Origin: CAYLXN01 sp964586855
Lineage (GTDB): Bacteria; Patescibacteriota; Saccharimonadia; Saccharimonadales; Saccharimonadaceae
Direction: 5' to 3'
DNA length: 21,100 bases
Assembly: GCA_964586855.1 (NCBI GenBank)
Contig: CAZPHO010000014.1
Location: forward strand, 1-21,100
In this document: piece after piece, positions 7,203 through 14,021 of the stretch
Layout: the number at the start of each line of letters is the position of its first letter
How positions within the stretch are numbered: position 1 is the stretch's first letter
The notes under the pieces: model-generated
The model's database searches: none
What the model saw: the letters and a program-made list of their open reading frames with translations, nothing else
Told to the model about the DNA's origin: nothing
Translations under genes and position numbers: made by a program

Positions 7203-7655
7203 CTATATCTCATCCAGTTTCTGGTTGCGACGAATGTATTTCGGCTCAGCTAGAAATTCGGTGTCCAAAAACTGGCTCAAGATTCGCTCCAACAGCTCTT
7301 GGTCTTCTTCAACGACCTTAGCTGACAAGCAGCAGACATTTGAATCGTTGTGCTTGCGAGCCATCATTGCCTGCTCTGGAGTGTGATTAATGGTCGCCCG
7401 CACGCCCTGAAAGCGGTTGGCAGCCATAGCCACGCCCTGGCCGCTGCCGCAAATCAGCACGCCTGCCAAATCCTGATCAGCCCCGACTTGTCGAGCCACC
7501 GCTTGAGCAAAAGTCGTAAAATCATCCTCAGGATCAAATTCAAACGCGCCCATATCCTGATAGTCATAGTCCAGTTGCTGAAGATAGGCGATAACTTTGG
7601 CTTTAGTTTCGTAGCCGTTGTGATCAGCTCCAACTAAAATTTTCTTAAAGATCAT
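7203..7655 (-). CDS. rpiB: Ribose-5-phosphate isomerase B
   Basis: RpiB (LacAB/RpiB family) converts ribose 5-phosphate and ribulose 5-phosphate. The 150-residue product has the expected size. It shows GADHNGYETK (9-18) at the N-terminal substrate site and CGSGQGVAMAANRFQGVRA (69-87), with the catalytic cysteine C69 and the anion-binding glycine loop. ARKHNDSNVCCLSAKVV (99-115), which in the family provides substrate-phosphate contacts, follows. D11, H12 and H102 fit the known site. Its ATG overlaps the gap stop codon (ATGA, 7652-7655), and the GGAGG ribosome site lies within the last gap codons, so the two are translationally coupled. With the Rpe-like enzyme next, it forms the non-oxidative pentose interconversion part of the operon. 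Confidence 0.95.
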   Translation of the reverse strand: MIFKKILVGADHNGYETKAKVIAYLQQLDYDYQDMGAFEFDPEDDFTTFAQAVARQVGADQDLAGVLICGSGQGVAMAANRFQGVRATINHTPEQAMMARKHNDSNVCCLSAKVVEEDQELLERILSQFLDTEFLAEPKYIRRNQKLDEI

Positions 7656-8692
7656 TTCTTACCTCCGATTTTTAATTTGCCAAAATCAGCCGCTAACTCG
7701 ACCAACCGATTCGAGTAGCCCCATTCGTTGTCATACCAAGCTACGACTTTGGCTAGATTGCCGCCGACAACTTTCGTCAGCGGTAAATCAACGATCGCAC
7801 TGGCTGGATTGCCGATAAAATCAGACGACACTAGCTCTTCGTCGGTCGCTTCGAGAATGCCTTGGTAATATGGTTCACGAGCGGCTTTTTTGAGCACGTT
7901 ATTGATTTGCTCGGCCGTGACATCGGTTTTTAAAACTAGCACAAAGTCACACATCGATACAACTGGCACTGGCACCCGCAAGCTCATGGCCTCAAAGGTG
8001 TTGTTCAGACTGGGCAAAATTTTGCCAGCAGCCTTGGAGACACCAGTCGTAGTCGGAATGATATTAAAAGCCGCCGAGCGCGACATGCGCAGATCACGAG
8101 CTGGCGAATCAAGCGTCGGCTGAGTGGCAGTGACTGCATGAACCGTAGTCATCATCGACTTTTCGATCCCAAATGCCTCTTCGAGGATTGCCATCACTGG
8201 CCCGATACAATTGGTGGTGCAGCTAGCATTAGAGATGACTGTATCCTCGGCAGTGACTTGGTCTTCGTTGACACCGATTACAATCGTTTTTGAGCTGTCA
8301 TCTTTGATCGGTGCCGAAACAACCACTCGCTTGGCTCCAGCTTTGGTGATGTGCTTTTTGGCATCGGCGGTAGTCGTCCAGCGACCAGTGCATTCGAGCA
8401 CCACGTCGACATCGTATTTTGCCCAGTTTAGCTTATTGATATTTGGCTCGGCAGTTGATGGAATTTGGCGACCATTGACTACTAAAAATTCGCCATCATC
8501 CGTATCTAAAACTTCAATTTTTTGATTATAAACACCATAAGTTGAATCATGCCGCAACAAGTGCGCCAGCGATTCGTTGGCGGTTAGGTCATTGATTGCC
8601 ACCACTTCAATATCAGGGCGACCAAAAGCCACTTTAAACGCTGCCCGGCCGATTCGCCCAAAACCATTAATTGCTACTTTTACTTTCTTCAT
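7652..8692 (-). CDS. gap: Glyceraldehyde-3-phosphate dehydrogenase, type I
   Basis: GAPDH oxidises glyceraldehyde 3-phosphate to 1,3-bisphosphoglycerate in glycolysis. The 346-residue product has the Rossmann motif INGFGRIGR (8-16) and an aspartate after strand 2 (INDLT, D35), which favours NAD over NADP. The catalytic SNASCTTNC (154-162) contains C158, and the partner histidine is H185 in TTVHAVT. The phosphate-site stretch AAFNIIPTTTG and WYDNEWGYSNR near the end complete the picture. The frame is open from a TTG at 8725, but that codon overlaps the -10 box. The ATG at 8692, preceded by AAGGGGAG, is the start, leaving a leader of about 25 bases. It is the first gene of a seven-gene operon and is divergent from the relA/spoT gene. 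Confidence 0.97.
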   Translation of the reverse strand: MKKVKVAINGFGRIGRAAFKVAFGRPDIEVVAINDLTANESLAHLLRHDSTYGVYNQKIEVLDTDDGEFLVVNGRQIPSTAEPNINKLNWAKYDVDVVLECTGRWTTTADAKKHITKAGAKRVVVSAPIKDDSSKTIVIGVNEDQVTAEDTVISNASCTTNCIGPVMAILEEAFGIEKSMMTTVHAVTATQPTLDSPARDLRMSRSAAFNIIPTTTGVSKAAGKILPSLNNTFEAMSLRVPVPVVSMCDFVLVLKTDVTAEQINNVLKKAAREPYYQGILEATDEELVSSDFIGNPASAIVDLPLTKVVGGNLAKVVAWYDNEWGYSNRLVELAADFGKLKIGGKK

Positions 8693-8724
8693 CGTGCTCC
8701 CCTTTTGATCATGCTTATGATTCA

Positions 8725-8733
8725 ATTATAACA
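8725..8733 (-). promoter_or_regulatory. Promoter of the gap operon (extended -10)
   Basis: Read on the minus strand, 8733-8725 is TGTTATAAT, a perfect extended -10. The best -35-like hexamers (TTGAAA at 8750-8745, or TTTGAA one base further) are 14-15 bases away, shorter than usual, so the extended element is probably the main determinant. It is divergent from the relA/spoT -10 at 8763, and the two share an intergenic region of 82 bases. Confidence 0.7.
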
Positions 8734-8762
8734 CATCAATCAGTTTTCAAACTTAAATCATG

Positions 8763-8768
8763 TATAAT
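8763..8768 (+). promoter_or_regulatory. -10 element of relA/spoT, predicted leaderless
   Basis: TATAAT lies 6 bases before the ATG at 8775 and there is no ribosome site. No good -35 box is visible at 16-18 bases. The block TATAATTAAACCAT is the same as the one in front of metG on the other strand (20847 downward). Confidence 0.6.
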
Positions 8769-8774
8769 TAAACC

Positions 8775-10289
8775 ATGGCGCAGGATGAAAAATTAATCCT
8801 TAAAGCAACTGGCAACTATCCAGCTCGCGAAATTGATTTACTCAAAGCCGCTAGCCAATTTACAATTGCCAAACACGCTGGCCAAAAACGCGACAGCGGC
8901 AAACCCTACTCGACCCACCCGATCGGAGTGGCGGAGTTGCTAATTGATTGGCAAATGGACATGCCGTCGGTGATTGCTGGTTTGCTTCACGACACGCTCG
9001 AGGACACTGACGCAACTTACGTCGAAATCAAAGATCAGTTTGGCGAGGAAATTGCTATTTTAGTGGCTGGACTGACCAAAGTTGGCGAAGCGAGAGCAGG
9101 CATGCGTGATTTGTCGGAATATATGCCGCAGACTGCGGATAATCTATCAAAGCTGCTGATTGCGACCAGCGATGACGTGCGAGTAATTATCGTCAAATTG
9201 GCTGATCGCTTGCATAATTTAACCGAACTTAAATACAAAAAACCCGCTAAACAGAAAAAAATCGCCCGCGAATCGCTAGATGTTTTTGCGCCAATTGCCG
9301 ATCAGATCGGCATGGGACGCGTGCGGATGCAGATTGAAGAAATTGCTTTTAGCTATCTGGAGCCAAAACGGTTTAATTACCTCAAGCGTCTGATGCAAAA
9401 GCGACTCGGTCGCAGCGCCCGTAAGCTGGGTATTGTCCGCCTAGAAGTTGAGCAGGTGCTAAAAGAGCACAAAATCGAAGCCGAAATCAACGGTCGCGTC
9501 AAAAGCCTGTATTCATTGCACAAAAAAATGCTTAAAAAAGACGATACTATCGATGATATTTATGATTTGATTGCCTTGCGAATTATCGTTAATAGTAAAG
9601 AAGACTGCTATCGAGTGCTGGGCTTGCTGCACATGCTTTACCAGCCGATGATTGCTCGGATTAAAGATTATATTTCGGTGCCTAAAAGCAATGGCTATCA
9701 GAGTTTACACACGACTGTCGTCACACCACACAAGCAGATTGTTGAGTTTCAGATTCGGACCCCAGAAATGCACGAATTTGCTGAGCGTGGCTTGGCAGCT
9801 GGATTTCATTACCATCAGCAAAAATCATCAAAAAATTATTTGGCCAAAGAAGAAGTTAGCACCCTGCCCAAAAACCTACAGTGGATCAGTCGCCTGCAAG
9901 AAATTGCCGAGCAACTCAAAAGCGGCAATCCAATTGACAAAGACCAACTAAGTATTGATTTGTTTCAGGATCGAATCTTTGTGTTCTCGCCAAAAGGTGA
10001 TATTTTTAGCTTGCCAGAAGGATCTTTGCCGCTCGATTTTGCTTATTTAGTCCATTCCGACGTTGCCAATCGAGCCCACACTTTCTTGGTTAATAATAAA
10101 ATTTCGTCTTTTGATAAACCGCTCGAAAACGGTGATTTGATCGAAATCATCACCCGAACATCAGTTAAGCCAAAAGCTGATTGGCTAAATTTAGTAACGA
10201 CTTCTCACGCCAAAACTAAGCTGCGAGCCCAGCTAAAAAAAGCAGGAGTGACTATTAGCAAACTGCCTGATCGCAACGCCAAAAAATAG
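8775..10289 (+). CDS. relA: RelA/SpoT homologue (bifunctional-type (p)ppGpp synthetase/hydrolase), lacking C-terminal ACT
   Basis: This is a long RSH-type stringent-response enzyme that makes and degrades (p)ppGpp. The 504-residue product starts with an HD hydrolase domain whose key residues are all present: R39 in KRDSGKPY, H48 in STHPIG, H72-D73 and E76-D77 in LLHDTLED, and D144 in ADRLHNL. The synthetase domain follows (about 225-340), with IDDIYDLIALRI, RIKDYISVPKSNGYQSLHT (the G-loop region) and FQIRTPEMHEFAERG. A TGS domain (about 398-460, DRIFVFSPKGDIFSLPEGS) comes next, and the protein ends about 45 residues later. Full-length Rel proteins of about 700-740 residues carry further helical, zinc-finger/RIS and ACT domains, which are missing here. 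Ribosome-linked control may therefore differ. Predicted leaderless; transcription ends at the hairpin at 10306. Confidence 0.93.
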   Translation: MAQDEKLILKATGNYPAREIDLLKAASQFTIAKHAGQKRDSGKPYSTHPIGVAELLIDWQMDMPSVIAGLLHDTLEDTDATYVEIKDQFGEEIAILVAGLTKVGEARAGMRDLSEYMPQTADNLSKLLIATSDDVRVIIVKLADRLHNLTELKYKKPAKQKKIARESLDVFAPIADQIGMGRVRMQIEEIAFSYLEPKRFNYLKRLMQKRLGRSARKLGIVRLEVEQVLKEHKIEAEINGRVKSLYSLHKKMLKKDDTIDDIYDLIALRIIVNSKEDCYRVLGLLHMLYQPMIARIKDYISVPKSNGYQSLHTTVVTPHKQIVEFQIRTPEMHEFAERGLAAGFHYHQQKSSKNYLAKEEVSTLPKNLQWISRLQEIAEQLKSGNPIDKDQLSIDLFQDRIFVFSPKGDIFSLPEGSLPLDFAYLVHSDVANRAHTFLVNNKISSFDKPLENGDLIEIITRTSVKPKADWLNLVTTSHAKTKLRAQLKKAGVTISKLPDRNAKK

Positions 10290-10305
10290 ACTACCAGGGG
10301 ACGCT

Positions 10306-10328
10306 AGCCCAGCTCATGATGGGCTTTT
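10306..10328 (+). terminator. Intrinsic terminator after relA/spoT
   Basis: AGCCCA (10306-10311) pairs with TGGGCT (10320-10325) around an 8-base loop, followed by TTTT (10325-10328). On the plus strand it ends relA/spoT. Its T tract overlaps the last codons of the convergent ppa gene (stop codon at 10329-10327). There is no T tract on the minus side, so it should act in one direction. Confidence 0.65.
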
Positions 10329-10857
10329 ATTGATCGTGCCAGCGTTCGATCGCTTCAGCAATCACTGCCTTCGCCTCATCAACGCCGTCAAACGATTTAA
10401 CCTCTGTCGAGCCTGGCTTTTTCAAATCTTTGTAGTGGTTAAAATGAAATTCGAGCTGCTTAATTAATTGCTTTGGCAAATCCTCGAGTGATTTGATTGC
10501 ATTGCCAGTTTGACGATCATCAGCCAGCACGGTGATAATTTTATCATCGACCTCACCATCGTCAACAAACTTCATCACTCCCAGCACCTTGGCTTCGACA
10601 AAAATACCACTAATTAGCGGTTGATCGGTGACCAGCAAGACATCCAATTCATCACCATCTTCGTCTAAAGTCTGCGGGATAAAGCCATAATTCGTGGGTT
10701 TGGCAAAAATAGCCGGCTCAAGCCGATCAAGCTTGAACGCGCCCAATTTACGGTCCCATTCGATTTTTTGGTTGCTGCCCATTGGGATCTCGACCACCAC
10801 ATTAATCAAACTATTTTGATAGTCGCCAGCGTCCAAAATTTTGTTAAAATCTGCCAT
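10327..10857 (-). CDS. ppa: Inorganic pyrophosphatase, family I (soluble)
   Basis: Family I pyrophosphatase hydrolyses PPi to phosphate in the cytoplasm and so pulls forward synthesis of nucleic acids, aminoacyl-tRNA and similar products. The 176-residue product is the usual size for the bacterial hexameric enzyme. Recognisable parts are VVEIPMGSNQKIEWD (21-35) with the substrate lysine and glutamate, KPTNYGFIPQTL (53-64), the metal signature DGDELDVLL (67-75) with its three aspartates, and the acidic VDDGEVDDK (98-106). A methionine replaces the usual lysine in IPxGS (more often IPKGS). AAGGAAA precedes the ATG by 6 bases. It is the last gene of the FKBP-trxB-ppa operon, 44 bases after trxB. 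Confidence 0.96.
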   Translation of the reverse strand: MADFNKILDAGDYQNSLINVVVEIPMGSNQKIEWDRKLGAFKLDRLEPAIFAKPTNYGFIPQTLDEDGDELDVLLVTDQPLISGIFVEAKVLGVMKFVDDGEVDDKIITVLADDRQTGNAIKSLEDLPKQLIKQLEFHFNHYKDLKKPGSTEVKSFDGVDEAKAVIAEAIERWHDQ

Positions 10858-10901
10858 AAATTTCCTTTCTTATTACTGCGTTAAATTATGACTAAAGTTG
10901 A

Positions 10902-11843
10902 TTAATTAGTCAACGGCCCGAGAAACCGACCAATTGCCAGCGCGGCTTGAGTGCCATCGCCAACAGCGGTTGTGATTTGCTTGATTGCCCCAGTGCGCAC
11001 ATCGCCAGCCGCAAACACGCCAGGCAAGTTGGTCATGTACTGGTCGTCAATTTTAACCGATCCGTCATCAGCCAGCTCAACACCTGAATCAGCCAAAAAA
11101 GCCGTGTTTGGCAGACTGCCGATAAACTCAAACACACCGTCGACCTCAAGCTCGTAACTGCCCCGCTCGGATTCACTGACTGTAACCAGTACTCGCTGAC
11201 CAGCAGTTTCGGCAAACTTTTCAGCTTGAGTGAAAGTTTTGACTTCGACTTGGCCCGAGTCGATCAAGGGCTGTAAATCGTCAACCAAAGCTTGGCTAGC
11301 TTTGATTTCAGTGCGGACTAAAATTGTGATTTTCTTGGCAAATTTAGCCAGATAAACCGACTCTTCAACTGCTGAATTGCCGCCGCCAACAACAACCAAC
11401 TCTTTGTCTTTATAAAAAGCGGCGTCGCAAGTTGAGCAAAAGTGAATTTTCCGACCAACCAATTCGGATTCGCCGGGGATGCCCAACTGGCGCAATTGAT
11501 TGCCAGAAGCGATCAACAAAGCCTTAGCTGACAACCAGCGGCCATCATCAAGCTCAACCCCTAGCTGATCATCGGTTCGAATACTAACCACGCCAGCCAA
11601 GCCAATGGTCACGCCTTGGTTTTTTGCCTGCTGCTCCATTTGGCTGGCCAGACTCAAGCCATCAATGCCATCGGCAAAACCAGTATAGTTTTCAATCCGA
11701 AAAGTTTTTGACACCATGCCGCCAGGAACTTCTTTTTCTAGCACCAGCACCTGGCGACCTTCTCGCGCCAAATACAGTCCAGCTGTCAATCCAGTCGGTC
11801 CGCCGCCGATAACGATCGCATCCCAGACTTTTTGCTCGGCCAC
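10902..11843 (-). CDS. trxB: Thioredoxin reductase (NADPH-dependent FAD disulfide reductase)
   Basis: TrxB passes electrons from NADPH through FAD to a thioredoxin. The 313-residue product has the FAD-binding GGGPTGLTAGLYLARE (13-28), the redox pair C136-S-T-C139 in FCSTCDAAFY, an NAD(P)-binding GGGNSAVEES (153-162), and the C-terminal FAD site with NLPGVFAAGDVRTGAIKQ. The active site is CSTC rather than the more common CATC. Ser and Ala both occur in the family, so this is only a minor variation. The start is GTG at 11843, chosen because CAGGAG, overlapping the upstream stop, sits 8 bases ahead of it. Five bases separate it from the FKBP gene, so it is in one operon with an exported prolyl isomerase. 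No thioredoxin gene lies in the window. Confidence 0.95.
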   Translation of the reverse strand: MAEQKVWDAIVIGGGPTGLTAGLYLAREGRQVLVLEKEVPGGMVSKTFRIENYTGFADGIDGLSLASQMEQQAKNQGVTIGLAGVVSIRTDDQLGVELDDGRWLSAKALLIASGNQLRQLGIPGESELVGRKIHFCSTCDAAFYKDKELVVVGGGNSAVEESVYLAKFAKKITILVRTEIKASQALVDDLQPLIDSGQVEVKTFTQAEKFAETAGQRVLVTVSESERGSYELEVDGVFEFIGSLPNTAFLADSGVELADDGSVKIDDQYMTNLPGVFAAGDVRTGAIKQITTAVGDGTQAALAIGRFLGPLTN

Positions 11844-11848
11844 GCTTG

Positions 11849-12529
11849 TTACTCCTGAACCACGTTATAGTTTTTTAAATCAACATATTCTTCATTGAGA
11901 TCGTCCCACTCGGCTTGATGTTCAGCTGACATTTTCGGGATTAATTTAACCACAAATTTTAGCGGCGTGTTGGGTTTGATGGCCTGAGTGCCGGTTTCGC
12001 CATAAGCTTTGTCAGCCGGAATTGCGATTTCTCGAATCCCGCCAATTTTCATTCCCAAAATACCTTCTTCCCAACCTTCAATCATCCGACCACCTTCGAT
12101 TGGAATTTTCAAACCCTTACCCTCAAATGAACTATCAAACACCTTGCCGTCTGGCGTCCAGCCGATGTAATACGCGCGGTAAGCAGTTTTCTCATTGACA
12201 GTTTCGCCTGAGCCGTTTTTTAGATCTTTAATTGTCACCTCTTTGACTGTTTGGGCGTTAAAAGCCGTTGGATGTTTTTCGTAAGGCGCAAACTCTGGAT
12301 AATATTGATCCGACAACTCCTTGGCCTGTCGAGCCAATAGTGCATTTTCAGCATCTAGGGCCTCCTGCAGTCGTTTCATCAGCTCAGCTGTTTGGGTGTC
12401 AGTATTGGTGGTCGTCGGCTGGCCCTGGCCCATGATAACAGCCACTAAGCCGCCAGTTGAGCCGACTAACATTAGTACTAAGACGATGATAATAATTATG
12501 CGATTAGTTTTACTGGTTGTGTTTGCCAT
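11849..12529 (-). CDS. Membrane-anchored FKBP-type peptidyl-prolyl cis-trans isomerase
   Basis: FKBP isomerases speed up proline isomerisation during folding. The 226-residue product has one N-terminal hydrophobic helix (about 10-34) with lysine and arginine before it, and no lipobox. A helical, charged linker (about 45-75, containing AELMKRLQEALDAENALLARQ) may form a short coiled coil. The FKBP domain follows (about 100-205): YIGWTPDGKVFDSSF, then MIEGWEEGILGMKIGGIREIAIPADKAYGETG in two parts, and NTPLKFVVKLI. The key aromatic and hydrophobic positions are kept. It is therefore an anchored foldase acting on exported proteins (inference from topology). A ribosome site, AAAGGAA, precedes the ATG. 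It is the first gene of the operon with trxB and ppa. Confidence 0.93.
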   Translation of the reverse strand: MANTTSKTNRIIIIIVLVLMLVGSTGGLVAVIMGQGQPTTTNTDTQTAELMKRLQEALDAENALLARQAKELSDQYYPEFAPYEKHPTAFNAQTVKEVTIKDLKNGSGETVNEKTAYRAYYIGWTPDGKVFDSSFEGKGLKIPIEGGRMIEGWEEGILGMKIGGIREIAIPADKAYGETGTQAIKPNTPLKFVVKLIPKMSAEHQAEWDDLNEEYVDLKNYNVVQE

Positions 12530-12566
12530 GAATTTGATTCCTTTCTCGTGTAATTCTCAAGATTAA

Positions 12567-12575
12567 ATTATAACA
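12567..12575 (-). promoter_or_regulatory. Promoter of the FKBP-trxB-ppa operon (extended -10)
   Basis: On the minus strand 12575-12567 reads TGTTATAAT, identical to the gap operon -10. The transcript would start about 31 bases before the ATG at 12529, leaving room for the AAGGAA ribosome site. Confidence 0.65.
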
Positions 12576-12586
12576 CAAAAACCTAA

Positions 12587-12616
12587 ACTGAGATCACTTT
12601 GGGGCAGTAGCTCAGT
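12587..12616 (-). terminator. Weak terminator-like inverted repeat after the 12627 gene
   Basis: ACTGAG (12587-12592) and CTCAGT (12611-12616) form a 6-bp stem with an 18-base loop just downstream of the minus-strand stop codon. A T-rich stretch (TTAGGTTTTTG) follows on that strand. The loop is large and the T tract is interrupted, so this is only a candidate. Confidence 0.3.
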
Positions 12617-12622
12617 CAGTGC
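12601..12622 (+). other. tRNA 5'-end-like fragment
   Basis: GGGGCAG-TA-GCTC-AGTCAGT resembles a tRNA 5' end: a 7-base acceptor strand, the two linker bases, the 5' half of the D stem and the start of a D loop. No D-stem partner, anticodon arm, T arm (GGTTCRA) or matching 3' acceptor (CTGCCCC) follows, and the plus strand runs straight into the 3' end of a minus-strand gene. It is either a degenerate remnant or a chance match. Confidence 0.3.
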
Positions 12623-12626
12623 TTAA

Positions 12627-13430
12627 CTATCGATAATGAGCCGTCTTGAGGACCTCGAAAGCTAGGTCAGCTCGATCGGTAGTCAAAATGTCTTTAGCTG
12701 CTTGCACTGATGATACTTCCATCAATAAGCTACTACTTTGACCTTGATAGACATAAGTGACATATTTAGTAATTGGCGAGGTAATAATGCCTGCCAACAA
12801 GGCTGCACCGCACCAATAAACCGGCTCAGCGGTCTTTATTTGATGATATTGTGGGCGAGCTGAAAGCCCAAATAAATATTGAGTTTCTGATCTAGTTTTG
12901 TCTTCTAAAATTGCTTTGACGGCATAAACTGGAGTTGCGTACGAAGTAGTGATATTGGTCTTGCTGCTAGCCAGCACTGTCAATGCTCCTTCTTCAGTTG
13001 TTGCTTCAGAACACACTCCACCCACACCTTGGATTGGCTGGCTGATCAACACCTCCTGGTTTTGATCATCATAAACTCTCAGGACTTTGCATGGCTGAGC
13101 TTGGCCACAATCAGCCTTGGTGGCCAATTTATGACGCCAATTAGCTGGCAGGTCAAAACAAATTCCCTCAGCATCACAGGCTTGCTGCGTTAGAGCGACT
13201 TTGTCCGAATTCTCAGTTGATGGTTTTTCTGATTGATCAGCCGATGACTTGAAGGAGCCACTCGTCTTCAGTTGGGAATCTGTTGATTGGCTCTGCTGCC
13301 AGAGCAAAAATACCAAGACAAGAACAGCAATTGAAAGTATTACAATCAAAGTCGCCAATAATCGTTTTGATGGTCCCTTTTGAGGATGGCTGTTTAGATT
13401 TGTTTGATTTGAGCTAGATGATTCGTCCAT
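12627..13430 (-). CDS. Single-pass membrane-anchored protein with six exported cysteines, paralogue of the 2531 protein
   Basis: The family is not recognised. The 267-residue product has a serine- and asparagine-rich cytoplasmic start, SKR (21-23), one membrane helix at about 24-44, and a serine-rich linker (48-77). The C-terminal domain should be outside the cell. All six cysteines are in it: C85, C91, C108, C114, C140 and C207. The opening C-x5-CF-x2-P-x2-W (C85 to W98) matches the 2531 protein (C88 to W102). C140 and C207 match its C148 and C221, and TDRADLAFEVLKTAH (251-265) resembles its final helix. C108 and C114 are an additional pair found only here, which fits a second disulfide (inference). 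The start is supported by GGAG shortly before the ATG, and a divergent promoter is shared with mscL. Function unknown. Confidence 0.85.
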   Translation of the reverse strand: MDESSSSNQTNLNSHPQKGPSKRLLATLIVILSIAVLVLVFLLWQQSQSTDSQLKTSGSFKSSADQSEKPSTENSDKVALTQQACDAEGICFDLPANWRHKLATKADCGQAQPCKVLRVYDDQNQEVLISQPIQGVGGVCSEATTEEGALTVLASSKTNITTSYATPVYAVKAILEDKTRSETQYLFGLSARPQYHQIKTAEPVYWCGAALLAGIITSPITKYVTYVYQGQSSSLLMEVSSVQAAKDILTTDRADLAFEVLKTAHYR

Positions 13431-13466
13431 TTGACTCTCCTATTACGTTTATGCTACATCAACACG

Positions 13467-13475
13467 ATCATAGCA
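13467..13475 (-). promoter_or_regulatory. Promoter of the 12627-13430 gene (extended -10)
   Basis: On the minus strand 13475-13467 reads TGCTATGAT, an extended -10 with one mismatch to TATAAT. It leaves a leader of about 30 bases containing GGAGAG before the ATG at 13430. It is divergent from the mscL promoter. Confidence 0.6.
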
Positions 13476-13483
13476 CATCGCAG

Positions 13484-13512
13484 CTGAAAAATTTAACCGT
13501 CAATGGTATAAT
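13484..13512 (+). promoter_or_regulatory. Promoter of mscL-rarA (extended -10)
   Basis: TGGTATAAT at 13504-13512 is a perfect extended -10. A partial -35 (CTGAAA, 13484-13489) lies 17 bases upstream of the hexamer. The leader of about 20 bases contains AAGGAG at 13530-13535, five bases before ATG, showing that this gene uses a conventional ribosome site. Confidence 0.7.
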
Positions 13513-13539
13513 AAAGACCAACTAACAAGAAGGAGTTTT

Positions 13540-14019
13540 ATGAAAGAGTTTATTAAAGATTTTAAAGAGTTTGCCATGAAAGGCAACGTCATGGACATGG
13601 CTGTCGGTGTGGTCATCGGTGGAGCGTTTGGCAAAATTGTCTCGTCGCTAGTGGCGGATGTGATTATGCCGCTAGTGGGACTGCTGACAGGCGGTGTTGA
13701 TTTTACAACACTGTCGGTTGAACTTGGCAATCCAGCCAACGACACTCAGGCACTTTTGAAGTACGGCTTGTTTTTGCAAAATCTGGTTGACTTTTTAATT
13801 ATCGCTCTGTCGATTTTTGTAGTCATCAAGCTACTTGGTAATCTCAAAAACCGAGCTACGGCTCGCCAGGCAAAAGAAGCCTCGACGACTGAAAAAGAAA
13901 TTAAAAAAGACACTGACGAAACAGTTGAGCTGCTGACTGAGATTCGCGATTTAATGGCTGGAAATAAGCCAAAAACCGTCTCTAAAAAAGCGGCGGCGCA
14001 GTCTAAGCGAAAGAAATAA
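13540..14019 (+). CDS. mscL: Large-conductance mechanosensitive channel MscL
   Basis: MscL is a homopentameric membrane pore that opens under membrane tension and releases solutes on osmotic downshock. The 159-residue product begins with the family's amphipathic N-terminal helix (MKEFIKDFKEFAMKGNVMDMAVGVVIGGAFG). Its pore-lining first membrane helix (about 17-45) includes AVGVVIGGAFGKIVSSLV. A short external loop (about 46-70) leads to a second helix (about 71-98), and the lysine-rich cytoplasmic tail follows. The tail (about 105-159) is long and very charged, ending in SKKAAAQSKRKK, which is more basic than in E. coli MscL. The rarA start lies 2 bases after its stop, so the two genes form an operon. 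Confidence 0.97.
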   Translation: MKEFIKDFKEFAMKGNVMDMAVGVVIGGAFGKIVSSLVADVIMPLVGLLTGGVDFTTLSVELGNPANDTQALLKYGLFLQNLVDFLIIALSIFVVIKLLGNLKNRATARQAKEASTTEKEIKKDTDETVELLTEIRDLMAGNKPKTVSKKAAAQSKRKK

Positions 14020-14021
14020 TT

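Noticed and set aside
8693..8725. TTG start at 8725 for gap
   Set aside because: The codon overlaps the -10 hexamer. The ATG at 8692 has an AAGGGGAG ribosome site and matches the family start.
8693..8774. Riboswitch or T-box upstream of gap, relA/spoT or metG
   Set aside because: The predicted leaders are absent or shorter than about 30 bases, so there is no room for a structured control RNA.
12601..12680. A complete or intron-containing tRNA gene
   Set aside because: No T arm, anticodon arm or matching acceptor 3' strand was found downstream on the plus strand, and a minus-strand gene occupies the space.
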